A DNA stretch of 5,343 bases from an uncultured Bacilli bacterium. Its GTDB lineage: Bacteria > Bacillota_I > Bacilli_A > RF39 > UBA660. The notes beneath the pieces were generated by a model. The model did not search any database. It saw only the letters and a list, made by a program, of their open reading frames with translations, and was not told the DNA's origin. Below, one piece after another: positions 1 to 5,343 of this stretch. Numbering within the stretch: the first letter of the stretch is position 1; every line of letters starts with the position of its first letter. The stretch lies in NCBI GenBank assembly GCA_947630095.1, contig CANRGI010000093.1, forward strand, positions 1 through 5,343, given 5' to 3'. Position numbers and translations under genes: made by a program.

Positions 1-1264
1 CTTTATTTCTTCTATGATTTTTTTCACTCTTATAGTATTTATCCCATATCTTATCTATTTCACTTTCACTTATACCTTTACCAGTATCACTTATACTTAC
101 TCTTACATATTTTTTATTATTTTTAAGTGATACTATTACTTTTTTATCTTCTCCAGTATAATTTATAGCATTTATTATTAAATTGTATATAACTTGCTCG
201 ATTTTATTTCTATCAGCATTAATTATTACATTATCTATTTTTTCAAATATAAAATTATAACCTTCTTGTTCTTTCAAATAATCAAATCTATGTATAATTT
301 GTTCAATTTGTTCAGTAAGATTATATTTTTCTTTAATTAAAGTAGTCATATTTGCTTCACTCTTACTTAATTCTAATATATCATTAACTAATAAGTTAAG
401 TCTTTCTGTTTCTTCTATTATTATATTTAAATTATCTTCTCTTTTCTCTTTATTATCTTGATTTAAATCTCTACACATCTCTGCATATGCTTTTATCATA
501 GTTAAAGGTGTCTTTAAATCGTGTGATACATTTGCAAGTAAATCTCTTCTAGTTTCATTTATTTTATCTAATTCTTCTCTAGTATAATTTAATGTCTCAC
601 TTAATTCTTTTATCTCGTCTATCTTTGAGTCTGTTTCAAATGGTGTCATTAAATCTCCCTTAGCCATTCTTTTTGCTCTTTCATTTATTTTAAGTATAGG
701 TGAAGACACTCTTTTACTTATATAATAAGCAAGTATAAAAGAAGATATAATTACTCCAATAGTTATTACTATTAATTCTTCTCTTATTATATTTATTGCT
801 GGGTCAGTAGGTTCTAGTGAAACATTTATAAAAGCATAAGTATCATTATCAAACTTTAAAGCACTTATTAAAGTATTATTTTTTAATGTAGGATTTATTA
901 TCTTATAATTCTTCTTTTCTTCTCCACTAGTAGTAAAATCTGTTATATAACTAGGTATAGTTAATGTATCACTATATACTAAACACCCTCTTCTACCATT
1001 AGAACTATATATAGTTTCATAATCTCTTATTACTTGTATACACGCATTATTGTCATAAGCAAGTTTATCATAAGAAGTAGTATCTTTTTCACTTAAATAA
1101 TAACTTTTTGCTTTACTTGCTACTTTATCTATAAGCCCCGTAGTTCTTGCTTCATAATAAACATCAAAAAATAATACTTGTAGTATCCATAACCAAGCCA
1201 AGATAATAAGTAAAAAAATAGCCAAATAAAACCATATATGAAGTGTTAAACTCCTAGACTTCAT
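1..1264 (-). CDS. Sensor histidine kinase (HAMP, HisKA, HATPase), 3' end cut by window edge
   Basis: Membrane sensor kinase that would autophosphorylate on His and pass the phosphate to the response regulator encoded just upstream. I translated 421 codons. Transmembrane helix 1 is about residues 10-33, an extracytoplasmic sensor covers about 34-162, and helix 2 is about 163-184. A HAMP linker follows to about 235. The H-box is NVSHDLKTPLTMI with phosphoacceptor His248, the N-box is NLIINAINYT (361-370), and the G1 box is DTGKGIS (393-399). The open frame leaves the window at base 1, before the G2 box, so perhaps 40-60 residues are missing; this is a window edge, not damage. The ATG overlaps the end of the regulator gene by 11 bp, with a GGGG ribosome-binding-like run at 1272-1275, seven bases upstream, suggesting translational coupling. 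The sensor domain holds two Cys (75 and 94). The stimulus is unknown. The kinase call is secure; the exact subfamily is not. Confidence 0.95.
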   Translation of the reverse strand, partial: MKSRSLTLHIWFYLAIFLLIILAWLWILQVLFFDVYYEARTTGLIDKVASKAKSYYLSEKDTTSYDKLAYDNNACIQVIRDYETIYSSNGRRGCLVYSDTLTIPSYITDFTTSGEEKKNYKIINPTLKNNTLISALKFDNDTYAFINVSLEPTDPAINIIREELIVITIGVIISSFILAYYISKRVSSPILKINERAKRMAKGDLMTPFETDSKIDEIKELSETLNYTREELDKINETRRDLLANVSHDLKTPLTMIKAYAEMCRDLNQDNKEKREDNLNIIIEETERLNLLVNDILELSKSEANMTTLIKEKYNLTEQIEQIIHRFDYLKEQEGYNFIFEKIDNVIINADRNKIEQVIYNLIINAINYTGEDKKVIVSLKNNKKYVRVSISDTGKGISESEIDKIWDKYYKSEKNHRRNK

Positions 1265-1910
1265 ACTTATACCCCACTGCCCTTACTGTTTTAATTAAAT
1301 CTCTATATTTACCTAAACTATGTCTTAACATCTTTATATGTGTATCAACTGTTCTATAATCTCCATAAAAATCATAACCCCATATTACATTTAAAAGTTG
1401 TTCACGAGAAACTGCTATTCCTTTATTATCTATAAAATAAACTAATAATTCATATTCTTTAGGAGTAAGTAAAACATCTTTACCATCTATTTTTACACTT
1501 CTACCCTTAAAATCAACACTAAGTCCTTTATACTCATACACGTCTTTAATTTTACCACCTCTTTTTAAAATAGCCTTAACACGCGCGACTAATTCTTTAG
1601 GACTAAATGGTTTAGTTACATAATCGTCTACCCCTAAATCAAAACTATGTAATTTATCTAATTCTTCTTTCATAGCAGTTAACATTATAACAGGTACTTC
1701 AGTTATATTTCTTAAATTTTTAAGTGTTTCATACCCATCCATCTTAGGCATCATTATATCTAAAATAACTAAATCTATTTTATTATTCTTAAATACTTCT
1801 ATTGCTTCTATCCCATCTTCTGCTTCATAAACACTCATACCCTCATTTACTAAATAATCTTTTATTACACTTCTAATAAGAGCCTCATCGTCTACTACTA
1901 AAATGTTCAT
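1254..1910 (-). CDS. OmpR/PhoB-family response regulator
   Basis: DNA-binding response regulator and partner of the adjacent histidine kinase, acting in the cytoplasm on target promoters. The 218-residue product has a receiver domain (1-118) with the acidic pair Asp7/Asp8, phosphoacceptor Asp51 in LVILDIMMPKMDG, the switch residue Thr78, and Lys100 in the KPF motif. A winged-helix output domain (about 125-218) follows, with the typical LLTPKEYELL, RTVDTHIKMLRHSLG and IKTVRAVGYKYE segments; most relatives read RGVGY in the last one. The length is normal for the family. The frame is open up to an ATG at 1967, but the ATG at 1910 starts the canonical MNILVVDDE strand. It also has GGAGG at 1918-1922 with a 7-base spacer, so it is preferred. 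It is transcribed from the promoter at 1983-2011 and shares an operon with the kinase. The target genes cannot be inferred. Confidence 0.96.
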   Translation of the reverse strand: MNILVVDDEALIRSVIKDYLVNEGMSVYEAEDGIEAIEVFKNNKIDLVILDIMMPKMDGYETLKNLRNITEVPVIMLTAMKEELDKLHSFDLGVDDYVTKPFSPKELVARVKAILKRGGKIKDVYEYKGLSVDFKGRSVKIDGKDVLLTPKEYELLVYFIDNKGIAVSREQLLNVIWGYDFYGDYRTVDTHIKMLRHSLGKYRDLIKTVRAVGYKYEV

Positions 1911-1954
1911 ACTAACACCTCCAACTAAATTATAAAAGAAAAAAGTGTATTTTA

Positions 1955-1968
1955 TGTGAAATATCACA
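1955..1968 (-). promoter_or_regulatory. Inverted repeat in leader of the two-component operon, possible operator
   Basis: The minus strand reads TGTGATATTTCACA, in which TGTGA and TCACA are perfect 5-bp inverted arms around a 4-base centre. It lies about 8-21 bases downstream of the predicted transcription start, where a bound repressor would block RNA polymerase. The arms resemble the half-sites of CRP/FNR and Rex operators, but those have a 6-base centre, so no regulator is assigned. Chance occurrence in AT-rich DNA is possible. Confidence 0.35.
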
Positions 1969-1982
1969 ATTCTCTTAATATT

Positions 1983-2011
1983 ATTCTATATTCTTTTATC
2001 TTTCTAGTCAA
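1983..2011 (-). promoter_or_regulatory. Sigma-70-type promoter of the two-component operon
   Basis: On the minus strand, TTGACT (2006-2011) and TAGAAT (1983-1988) are separated by exactly 17 bases, close to the vegetative consensus. The predicted transcription start is near 1976, giving a leader of about 65 bases before the regulator ATG. The -35 box abuts the terminator of the upstream HTH gene, so the operon can be transcribed independently of that gene. Confidence 0.7.
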
Positions 2012-2012
2012 C

Positions 2013-2035
2013 AAAAAAGAAGTATTATTACTTTC
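2013..2035 (-). terminator. Rho-independent terminator of the HTH gene
   Basis: On the minus strand, GAAAGTA (2035-2029) pairs with TACTTC (2024-2019), with one bulged A and an ATAA loop, followed directly by six T (2018-2013). The hairpin overlaps the HTH stop codon. The stem is weak and AT-rich, but position and T-tract fit, and the terminator at 4051-4073 has the same design. Confidence 0.55.
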
Positions 2036-2300
2036 TTGCATCTATCCTAGTATAATTAGTAATATGCTTCTTATTATATGTAACTAAATCTTCTGATTTT
2101 ATTTTTGCATTTTTATCATAAATATTTATATTTCTAGCAAATTTATCTATAGTTGAAGATTTAACATCTACTCGTACTTTTTCTATTTGATTAAGATATG
2201 ATAAAGTTGTGCCTAAAACTTCGGCAAATTTTTCTTGAGATAAGTTATATTTTTTACGATAATATTTTAAGTTAATAGATAAAATTTCACATAAATTCAT
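2028..2300 (-). CDS. Xre/Cro-type helix-turn-helix regulator
   Basis: Small cytoplasmic DNA-binding protein of 90 residues, probably a transcriptional repressor. Residues about 7-60 follow the HTH_3 (Cro/C1) pattern: a first helix NLKYYRKKYNLSQEKFAEVLG, a recognition region TTLSYLNQIEK, and a closing helix SSTIDKFARNINI. The usual Gly after the IE pair (IE-x-G) is replaced: IEKVRVD. The C-terminal 30 residues form a polar, basic tail with no domain I recognise. The ATG has AGGAGG at 2307-2312 with a 6-base spacer. The gene is divergent from the lipoprotein gene at 2424, and the intergenic region holds a palindrome and direct repeats. From this I infer that the protein regulates itself and the divergent pair. 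It could instead be an antitoxin-type or prophage-type regulator, but no toxin or phage gene adjoins it. Confidence 0.88.
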   Translation of the reverse strand: MNLCEILSINLKYYRKKYNLSQEKFAEVLGTTLSYLNQIEKVRVDVKSSTIDKFARNINIYDKNAKIKSEDLVTYNKKHITNYTRIDARK

Positions 2301-2321
2301 TTCTTACCTCCTATTTCATAT

Positions 2322-2350
2322 TTTATACTTAAGCGAAAGTAAAGTCTTTA
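2322..2350 (-). promoter_or_regulatory. Possible promoter of the HTH gene
   Basis: On the minus strand a good -10 box, TATAAA (2322-2327), is preceded after 17 bases by only a weak -35, TAAAGA (2345-2350). The predicted start near 2315 would leave a very short leader before the ribosome binding site at 2307-2312. The -35 region lies inside the palindrome at 2338-2352, which would suit autorepression. Confidence 0.35.
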
Positions 2351-2365
2351 CTACTAAAGCGAAAG
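2327..2365. repeat. Two 13-bp direct repeats flanking a palindrome
   Basis: ACTTAAGCGAAAG (2327-2339) and ACTAAAGCGAAAG (2353-2365) differ at one base and start 26 bp apart. That is about two and a half helical turns, which would place the two copies on opposite faces of the DNA. They are the only copies of AAGCGAAAG I saw in the window. They bracket the palindrome at 2338-2352, sharing two bases with it on the left. Likely regulator binding sites in the divergent promoter region. Confidence 0.6.
2338..2352. promoter_or_regulatory. Perfect 15-bp palindrome, probable operator of the HTH regulator
   Basis: AGTAAAG-T-CTTTACT is a perfect 7-bp inverted repeat around one central base. It lies midway between the divergent HTH and lipoprotein genes and covers the possible -35 region of the HTH gene. 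Xre/Cro-family dimers commonly bind short palindromes of this kind near their own gene; that the neighbouring HTH protein binds here is inference. Confidence 0.55.
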
Positions 2366-2371
2366 AAAATA

Positions 2372-2400
2372 TAGACATAATATATTAAAAAATGTATAAT
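2372..2400 (+). promoter_or_regulatory. Strong sigma-70-type promoter of the lipoprotein/membrane-protein pair
   Basis: TAGACA (2372-2377) and a perfect TATAAT (2395-2400) are separated by 17 bases. The predicted start is near 2407, only about 17 bases before the ATG at 2424, with AGGAGG at 2411-2416 between them. The upstream direct repeat ends six bases before the -35 box, so a protein bound there could touch or block polymerase. Confidence 0.75.
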
Positions 2401-2423
2401 TGAATACAGAAGGAGGAGAAAAA

Positions 2424-3413
2424 ATGAAAAAATTATTCGGTTTATTTTTAGTTATTCTTCCAATAATTTTATTAACTGGGTGTGGAAGTAAAAACAATAA
2501 TATAGATAAAATTACTTGGAGCGAAATTAAATTAAGTAGTAAAATTCCTAAGCCTAAAATTCTAACTGGAGAAATCGAAACAAATAGAAGAGATTTAACC
2601 ATAATTGAAATTAAAAATATTAAAACGAAAGAATTTGAAAATTACGTACAAACTTGCATAGATGCAGGTTATAATATTGATATTGAAAACGAAAATTGGG
2701 ATAGCGTTTATGGTGCTTTCGACAAAGACGGATATTCTATTAGAATTTCATATTTAGAAAACGATAAAGAAATGAGTATTACTCTAAAAATACCTAAAAC
2801 AAGCAATATGAAAGAAATCGAATGGCCAACTGTTGGTATAGGTTCTATATTACCAATACCAAAATCAAATTTGGGCTATATATATAGAAACCAAAGTAAT
2901 TCATTTGATGTAGAATTAGGAAATACTCCTATAACCGATTATAACGAATACGTTAAATCTTGCGAAAATTTAGGGTTCATAAATAATTACACAAAAGAAA
3001 ATGATTATTATAAAGCAACTAATTCAAATGGATATGAATTATTATTAAGGTATCTAGGCGCAAATGTAATTGAAATATCTTTAGAAGCACCAGAAGAAAC
3101 AGAAAATAATGAACAAACTAATACTACAACTCCTAATAATAGCACTGAAATACGTAAAGATTTCAAAGATGCAATGGATAGTTACGAAAAGTTTATGGAC
3201 GAATATATTACATTTATGGAGAAATATAAAAATTCTAATGGTACTGATTTAAGTCTACTTACTGATTATACCCAATATTTACAAAAATATACTGATATGG
3301 TAAGTTCTTTTCAAAAATGGGGAAGTGAAAACTTAAATACTGAAGAAACAAAATATTATCTCGAAGTTCAAACAAGAGTAAGTAAAAAACTTATTGACGC
3401 ATCTATTCAATAA
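2424..3413 (+). CDS. Lipoprotein with duplicated extracellular domain and helical C-terminal domain
   Basis: Predicted surface lipoprotein of 329 residues, function unknown. The signal peptide MKKLFGLFLVILPIILLTGC ends in a lipobox (LTGC) with lipidated Cys20. Two related domains follow, about residues 30-124 and 132-223. They share an I-x-W opening, an IP-x-PK segment, FENYVQTCIDAGY versus YNEYVKSCENLGF, and a GYSIRISYL versus GYELLLRYL strand. An Asn/Thr-rich linker (224-241) leads to a charged helical domain (243-327) beginning FKDAMDSYEKFMDEY. The C-terminal domain resembles, from memory, the family called DUF6591 in gut Firmicutes; a profile search would settle this. The frame extends upstream to a TTG at 2400, but that codon overlaps the -10 box. 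The ATG at 2424 has AGGAGG with a 7-base spacer and starts a proper signal peptide. The gene is first in an operon with the membrane protein at 3446. Confidence 0.92.
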   Translation: MKKLFGLFLVILPIILLTGCGSKNNNIDKITWSEIKLSSKIPKPKILTGEIETNRRDLTIIEIKNIKTKEFENYVQTCIDAGYNIDIENENWDSVYGAFDKDGYSIRISYLENDKEMSITLKIPKTSNMKEIEWPTVGIGSILPIPKSNLGYIYRNQSNSFDVELGNTPITDYNEYVKSCENLGFINNYTKENDYYKATNSNGYELLLRYLGANVIEISLEAPEETENNEQTNTTTPNNSTEIRKDFKDAMDSYEKFMDEYITFMEKYKNSNGTDLSLLTDYTQYLQKYTDMVSSFQKWGSENLNTEETKYYLEVQTRVSKKLIDASIQ

Positions 3414-3445
3414 AAATATTTATAAAAATTGGAGGTTTAAATTTA

Positions 3446-3994
3446 ATGAAAAATTTATTAAAAAAAGAAAATACTATGAAAATTATTATAATTGTGGCTG
3501 GAATTATTGGTATAATAGGTTTATTTCTACCTTATGAAAAATCTATTGGTAGCCATAAAAATTATTTAAAAGAATATCCAGACACCACTTATTTAGAAGA
3601 AGTAAATTATACTAACAAAGATGTAATTAATATTTCTATTTTAGAAAATTTTAAAGTTTACAGTTATTCTATAAATCATAATGAAGGTAGTTCATTTATT
3701 AAAACTGAAGCAATAATAAATGTTATCATAACTATTACTATGATTATTTCTATTATTTTAATATTATTATTTGCTATTTTAAACAAAAAAGTATTAACAA
3801 TTATATTTGATATTGTATTAGCAATTAGTTCTATACTAATGAATTATGATATAGTATCTCGTGGTGTTATACCATCTTCAAAATATACTTATGGAATTTC
3901 TTATTATCTTTATATAATATTAGCAATTATTATTTTAGTTTCTAACATTATTTTAATAATTCAAAATAAAAAAGCGAAAAAAAAGAATAATTAA
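3446..3994 (+). CDS. Four-helix membrane protein of unknown function
   Basis: Integral membrane protein of 182 residues that I do not recognise. Hydrophobic segments lie at about 12-29, 87-112, 115-137 and 150-172. Lys-rich ends (residues 2-12 and 174-180) and the NKK turn at 113-115 put both termini inside by the positive-inside rule. That leaves one outside loop of about 55 polar residues (31-86) after helix 1, and a short one near 138-149. No catalytic or transporter motif is visible. The ATG has GGAGG at 3431-3435 with a 10-base spacer; a later Met at codon 11 has no ribosome binding site. It starts 32 bp after the lipoprotein stop with no terminator between, so the two are probably co-transcribed and may act at the same membrane site. 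By hand count Ile is 26 ATT, 15 ATA and 1 ATC, unlike the kinase gene. Confidence 0.85.
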   Translation: MKNLLKKENTMKIIIIVAGIIGIIGLFLPYEKSIGSHKNYLKEYPDTTYLEEVNYTNKDVINISILENFKVYSYSINHNEGSSFIKTEAIINVIITITMIISIILILLFAILNKKVLTIIFDIVLAISSILMNYDIVSRGVIPSSKYTYGISYYLYIILAIIILVSNIILIIQNKKAKKKNN

Positions 3995-4020
3995 ATCTTA
4001 ATATAAGTAATTCATAACTT

Positions 4021-4041
4021 AAGGAGTGCTAACTCCTTTTT
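4021..4041 (+). terminator. Rho-independent terminator of the lipoprotein operon
   Basis: AAGGAGT (4021-4027), loop GCTA, then ACTCCTT (4032-4038) form a perfect 7-bp stem running into a T-tract that ends at 4041. It is 27 bp after the membrane-protein stop. The opposite strand has no T-tract, so it serves the plus strand. Confidence 0.8.
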
Positions 4042-4050
4042 CAATACTAT

Positions 4051-4073
4051 AAAAAAAGAAGTATTATAACCTC
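4051..4073 (-). terminator. Rho-independent terminator of the anchored-protein gene
   Basis: On the minus strand, GAGGT (4073-4069) pairs with ACTTC (4062-4058), including one G-U pair, around a TATAAT loop and followed by seven T (4057-4051). It begins at the base after the stop codon. It faces the plus-strand terminator 9 bp away, so the two operons converge here. Confidence 0.65.
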
Positions 4074-5270
4074 TTATGGTTCCAAATACTTCCCTATATC
4101 TCTAGTTAATTCTGTTTTATATTCTTTAGTTTCAGGATTAAAGTATATTATATATCCTTCATTAGCAGTCTTAGTATCTTTTACTAAAAAGTATATACCT
4201 TCTCTTTTATCACTAGTTACTAAATCATTTTTACTATATCTTACACCTTCATAAGTATAATTACTTCCAAGGTCCATAATACCTACTTCTTCTCCAGTTT
4301 CCAAGTTAATCGCGCTAAGTGCTAATTTCTTAAGTCCTACTACATAATCAGTTCCATATACTACTGAACCTTCAGTCATAGACATATTCATTGTCTTTAT
4401 TTGATTACCTTTAAAATCATAAGTTGTAACTTGATTATCTTTTAATTTATAAATATATTTTTTACTTACAGATAAATCTCCATCACTACCACCACGAGAA
4501 ATAAACTTTCCATCATAAGTATAAACGTCCATCATAATTACTTCACTATAAGTATTCATATTAGCAATTATTATTTTATCAGTTCCATTATCTACTATTT
4601 CTAAATTTAACCAGTCAATATTTTCCTTTAATTCACTAGCCATTTCTGCTTCAAAAAGCACTCCTTCACTTTTAGAATTAAGTAAATAAATCTTATCGTC
4701 ATTATCATTAATACCATATAAATTTTCTTCGTCTATTATACCTATATCAGTAAATTCATTTTTATACATTTGTTTATTTTCAGAAATATTATAGTACATT
4801 GCTACTAACCTATCTGCATTATGTAAAGTATAACAAGTTATTCCAAAAGGTTTATCATTATATAATTGAATAGAATAGTCGTCATATAAATTTTCTACTC
4901 TAAGTCTAGTTATCTTTTTACTCTTAAGGTCCACTATTTCTAGTCCAGCATCGTCTACAAGTAAATAATCATTTCCACTTAATGCTAAAATCTCTGCATC
5001 AGGTGTTTCTGTCTTAACTACTAAATATAAATTTCTACACATAGTTGAATACTTTAAACAAATATTATTGTTATTATCACTATAAATATTTAAGTTATAA
5101 TTTCTTATATCAGAGTCAGGGTCTACTTCTTCTATTGGTTCGTCCTCCCCAGGTTCCTCATTTTCTTTTTCTTCTTTTTCAAAAGGTTTAGTACTTAAAT
5201 ATATTAGTAACACTCCTACTATTAATATAAATATTAATATCATTATTAAATTTTTTTGTTTTTTACTCAT
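4074..5270 (-). CDS. Membrane-anchored extracellular protein, probably beta-propeller-like
   Basis: Protein of 398 residues with one N-terminal transmembrane helix (about 7-26) after a basic MSKKQK start, so the bulk is outside the cell. There is no cleavage site or lipobox after the helix. A very acidic, Pro-containing linker (about 30-54) precedes a domain of roughly 340 residues. This is built of short alternating beta segments such as DYLLVDDAGLEIVDLKSKK, KIYLLNSKSEG, TTYDFKGNQIKTM and SAINLETGEEVGIMDL. The repeated hydrophobic strand, Asp/Gly turn, hydrophobic strand pattern suggests a beta-propeller or PQQ/WD-like fold; this is inference from pattern only, as I see no family signature. 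It has three Cys (71, 78, 146). The ATG has AAGGAG at 5278-5283 with a 7-base spacer. It is probably second or later in an operon, since an upstream reading frame ends 11 bp before it. Product unknown. Confidence 0.88.
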   Translation of the reverse strand: MSKKQKNLIMILIFILIVGVLLIYLSTKPFEKEEKENEEPGEDEPIEEVDPDSDIRNYNLNIYSDNNNNICLKYSTMCRNLYLVVKTETPDAEILALSGNDYLLVDDAGLEIVDLKSKKITRLRVENLYDDYSIQLYNDKPFGITCYTLHNADRLVAMYYNISENKQMYKNEFTDIGIIDEENLYGINDNDDKIYLLNSKSEGVLFEAEMASELKENIDWLNLEIVDNGTDKIIIANMNTYSEVIMMDVYTYDGKFISRGGSDGDLSVSKKYIYKLKDNQVTTYDFKGNQIKTMNMSMTEGSVVYGTDYVVGLKKLALSAINLETGEEVGIMDLGSNYTYEGVRYSKNDLVTSDKREGIYFLVKDTKTANEGYIIYFNPETKEYKTELTRDIGKYLEP

Positions 5271-5281
5271 AATTTCACTCC

Positions 5282-5343
5282 TTATTTAAACCATAAATCA
5301 CTAATATTAAGACTTGTACTCTCAGGTATCGGATTAGGTAATT
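5282..5343 (-). CDS. C-terminal end of an upstream gene, cut by window edge
   Basis: On the minus strand an open frame enters from the right edge and ends LPNPIPESTSLNISDLWFK at a TAA (5282-5284). The codons are AT-rich and match local use, and the stop overlaps the ribosome binding site of the next gene, as is common inside operons. Only 19 complete codons are visible, so no function can be given. A second frame across the same bases is also open but uses CGA, CTG and ATC codons that are rare here. Confidence 0.5.
   Translation of the reverse strand, partial: LPNPIPESTSLNISDLWFK

Noticed and set aside
1..10. Histidine kinase lacking the G2 box, as a possible truncated or inactive kinase
   Set aside because: The frame is still open at base 1, so the missing part is outside the window; there is no evidence of damage.
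1911..1967. Upstream extension of the response regulator to an ATG at 1967
   Set aside because: The extra 19 residues precede the canonical receiver start MNILVVDDE, run through the leader and the ribosome binding site at 1918-1922, and are not seen in this family.
1932..1999. 9-bp inverted repeat (ATAAAAGAA at 1932-1940 and TTCTTTTAT at 1991-1999)
   Set aside because: The arms are pure low-complexity AT/purine runs 50 bp apart, and one arm lies in the promoter spacer upstream of the transcript; most likely chance.
2028..2300. HTH protein as the antitoxin of a toxin-antitoxin pair
   Set aside because: No small toxin-like gene is adjacent on the same strand; the next minus-strand gene is a response regulator with its own promoter, and the divergent genes encode envelope proteins.
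2400..2423. TTG start for the lipoprotein at 2400
   Set aside because: It overlaps the -10 box and lies upstream of the predicted transcription start; the ATG at 2424 has an ideal ribosome binding site and begins a proper signal peptide.
2354..2602. 82-codon minus-strand open frame running antisense to the start of the lipoprotein gene
   Set aside because: It lies across the strong plus-strand promoter and the signal-peptide coding region; its hydrophobic product is the expected shadow of an AT-rich signal sequence, and the plus-strand gene is far better supported.
5276..5343. Alternative minus-strand frame at the right edge ending in TGA near 5276
   Set aside because: It is open but uses codons rare in this window (CGA, CTG, ATC, GTC); the frame ending at 5282 fits local codon use and operon spacing better.

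Overview
The window comes from an AT-rich bacterium that uses the standard genetic code: TGG encodes Trp and no in-frame TGA is needed. Every well-placed start has a strong GGAGG-type ribosome binding site. The envelope looks Gram-positive, with a lipobox lipoprotein and single-pass anchored proteins. This fits a low-GC Firmicute or Bacilli relative, such as the AT-rich lineages common in animal guts. The species cannot be named from the sequence.

Layout. (1) Positions 1-1910, minus strand: a two-component operon with an OmpR/PhoB-type response regulator, followed with an 11-bp overlap by a HAMP-containing sensor histidine kinase that runs off the left edge of the window. A near-consensus promoter lies at 1983-2011, and the leader carries an inverted repeat. 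(2) Positions 2013-4041: a small module with a 90-residue Xre/Cro-type HTH regulator on the minus strand. It is divergent from a plus-strand pair: a lipoprotein with a duplicated extracellular domain, and a four-helix membrane protein. The roughly 120-bp divergent intergenic region holds a strong plus-strand promoter, a perfect 15-bp palindrome, and two near-identical 13-bp direct repeats flanking it. Rho-independent terminators close both arms. (3) Positions 4051-5343, minus strand: a membrane-anchored, mostly beta extracellular protein, preceded 11 bp upstream by what looks like the last 19 codons of another gene.

How the parts may work together. The kinase and regulator form a self-contained signalling pair. 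The HTH protein probably controls its own gene and the lipoprotein/membrane-protein pair through the palindrome and repeats between them. The central membrane-protein gene differs clearly in codon choice from the kinase gene (Ile ATT rather than ATA, Ser TCT rather than AGT). This hints that the central module is a separately acquired cassette. The functions of the lipoprotein, the membrane protein and the 398-residue anchored protein are not known to me. No RNA genes, CRISPR arrays, insertion sequences or attachment sites were seen. No stretch longer than about 120 bases lacks a gene.
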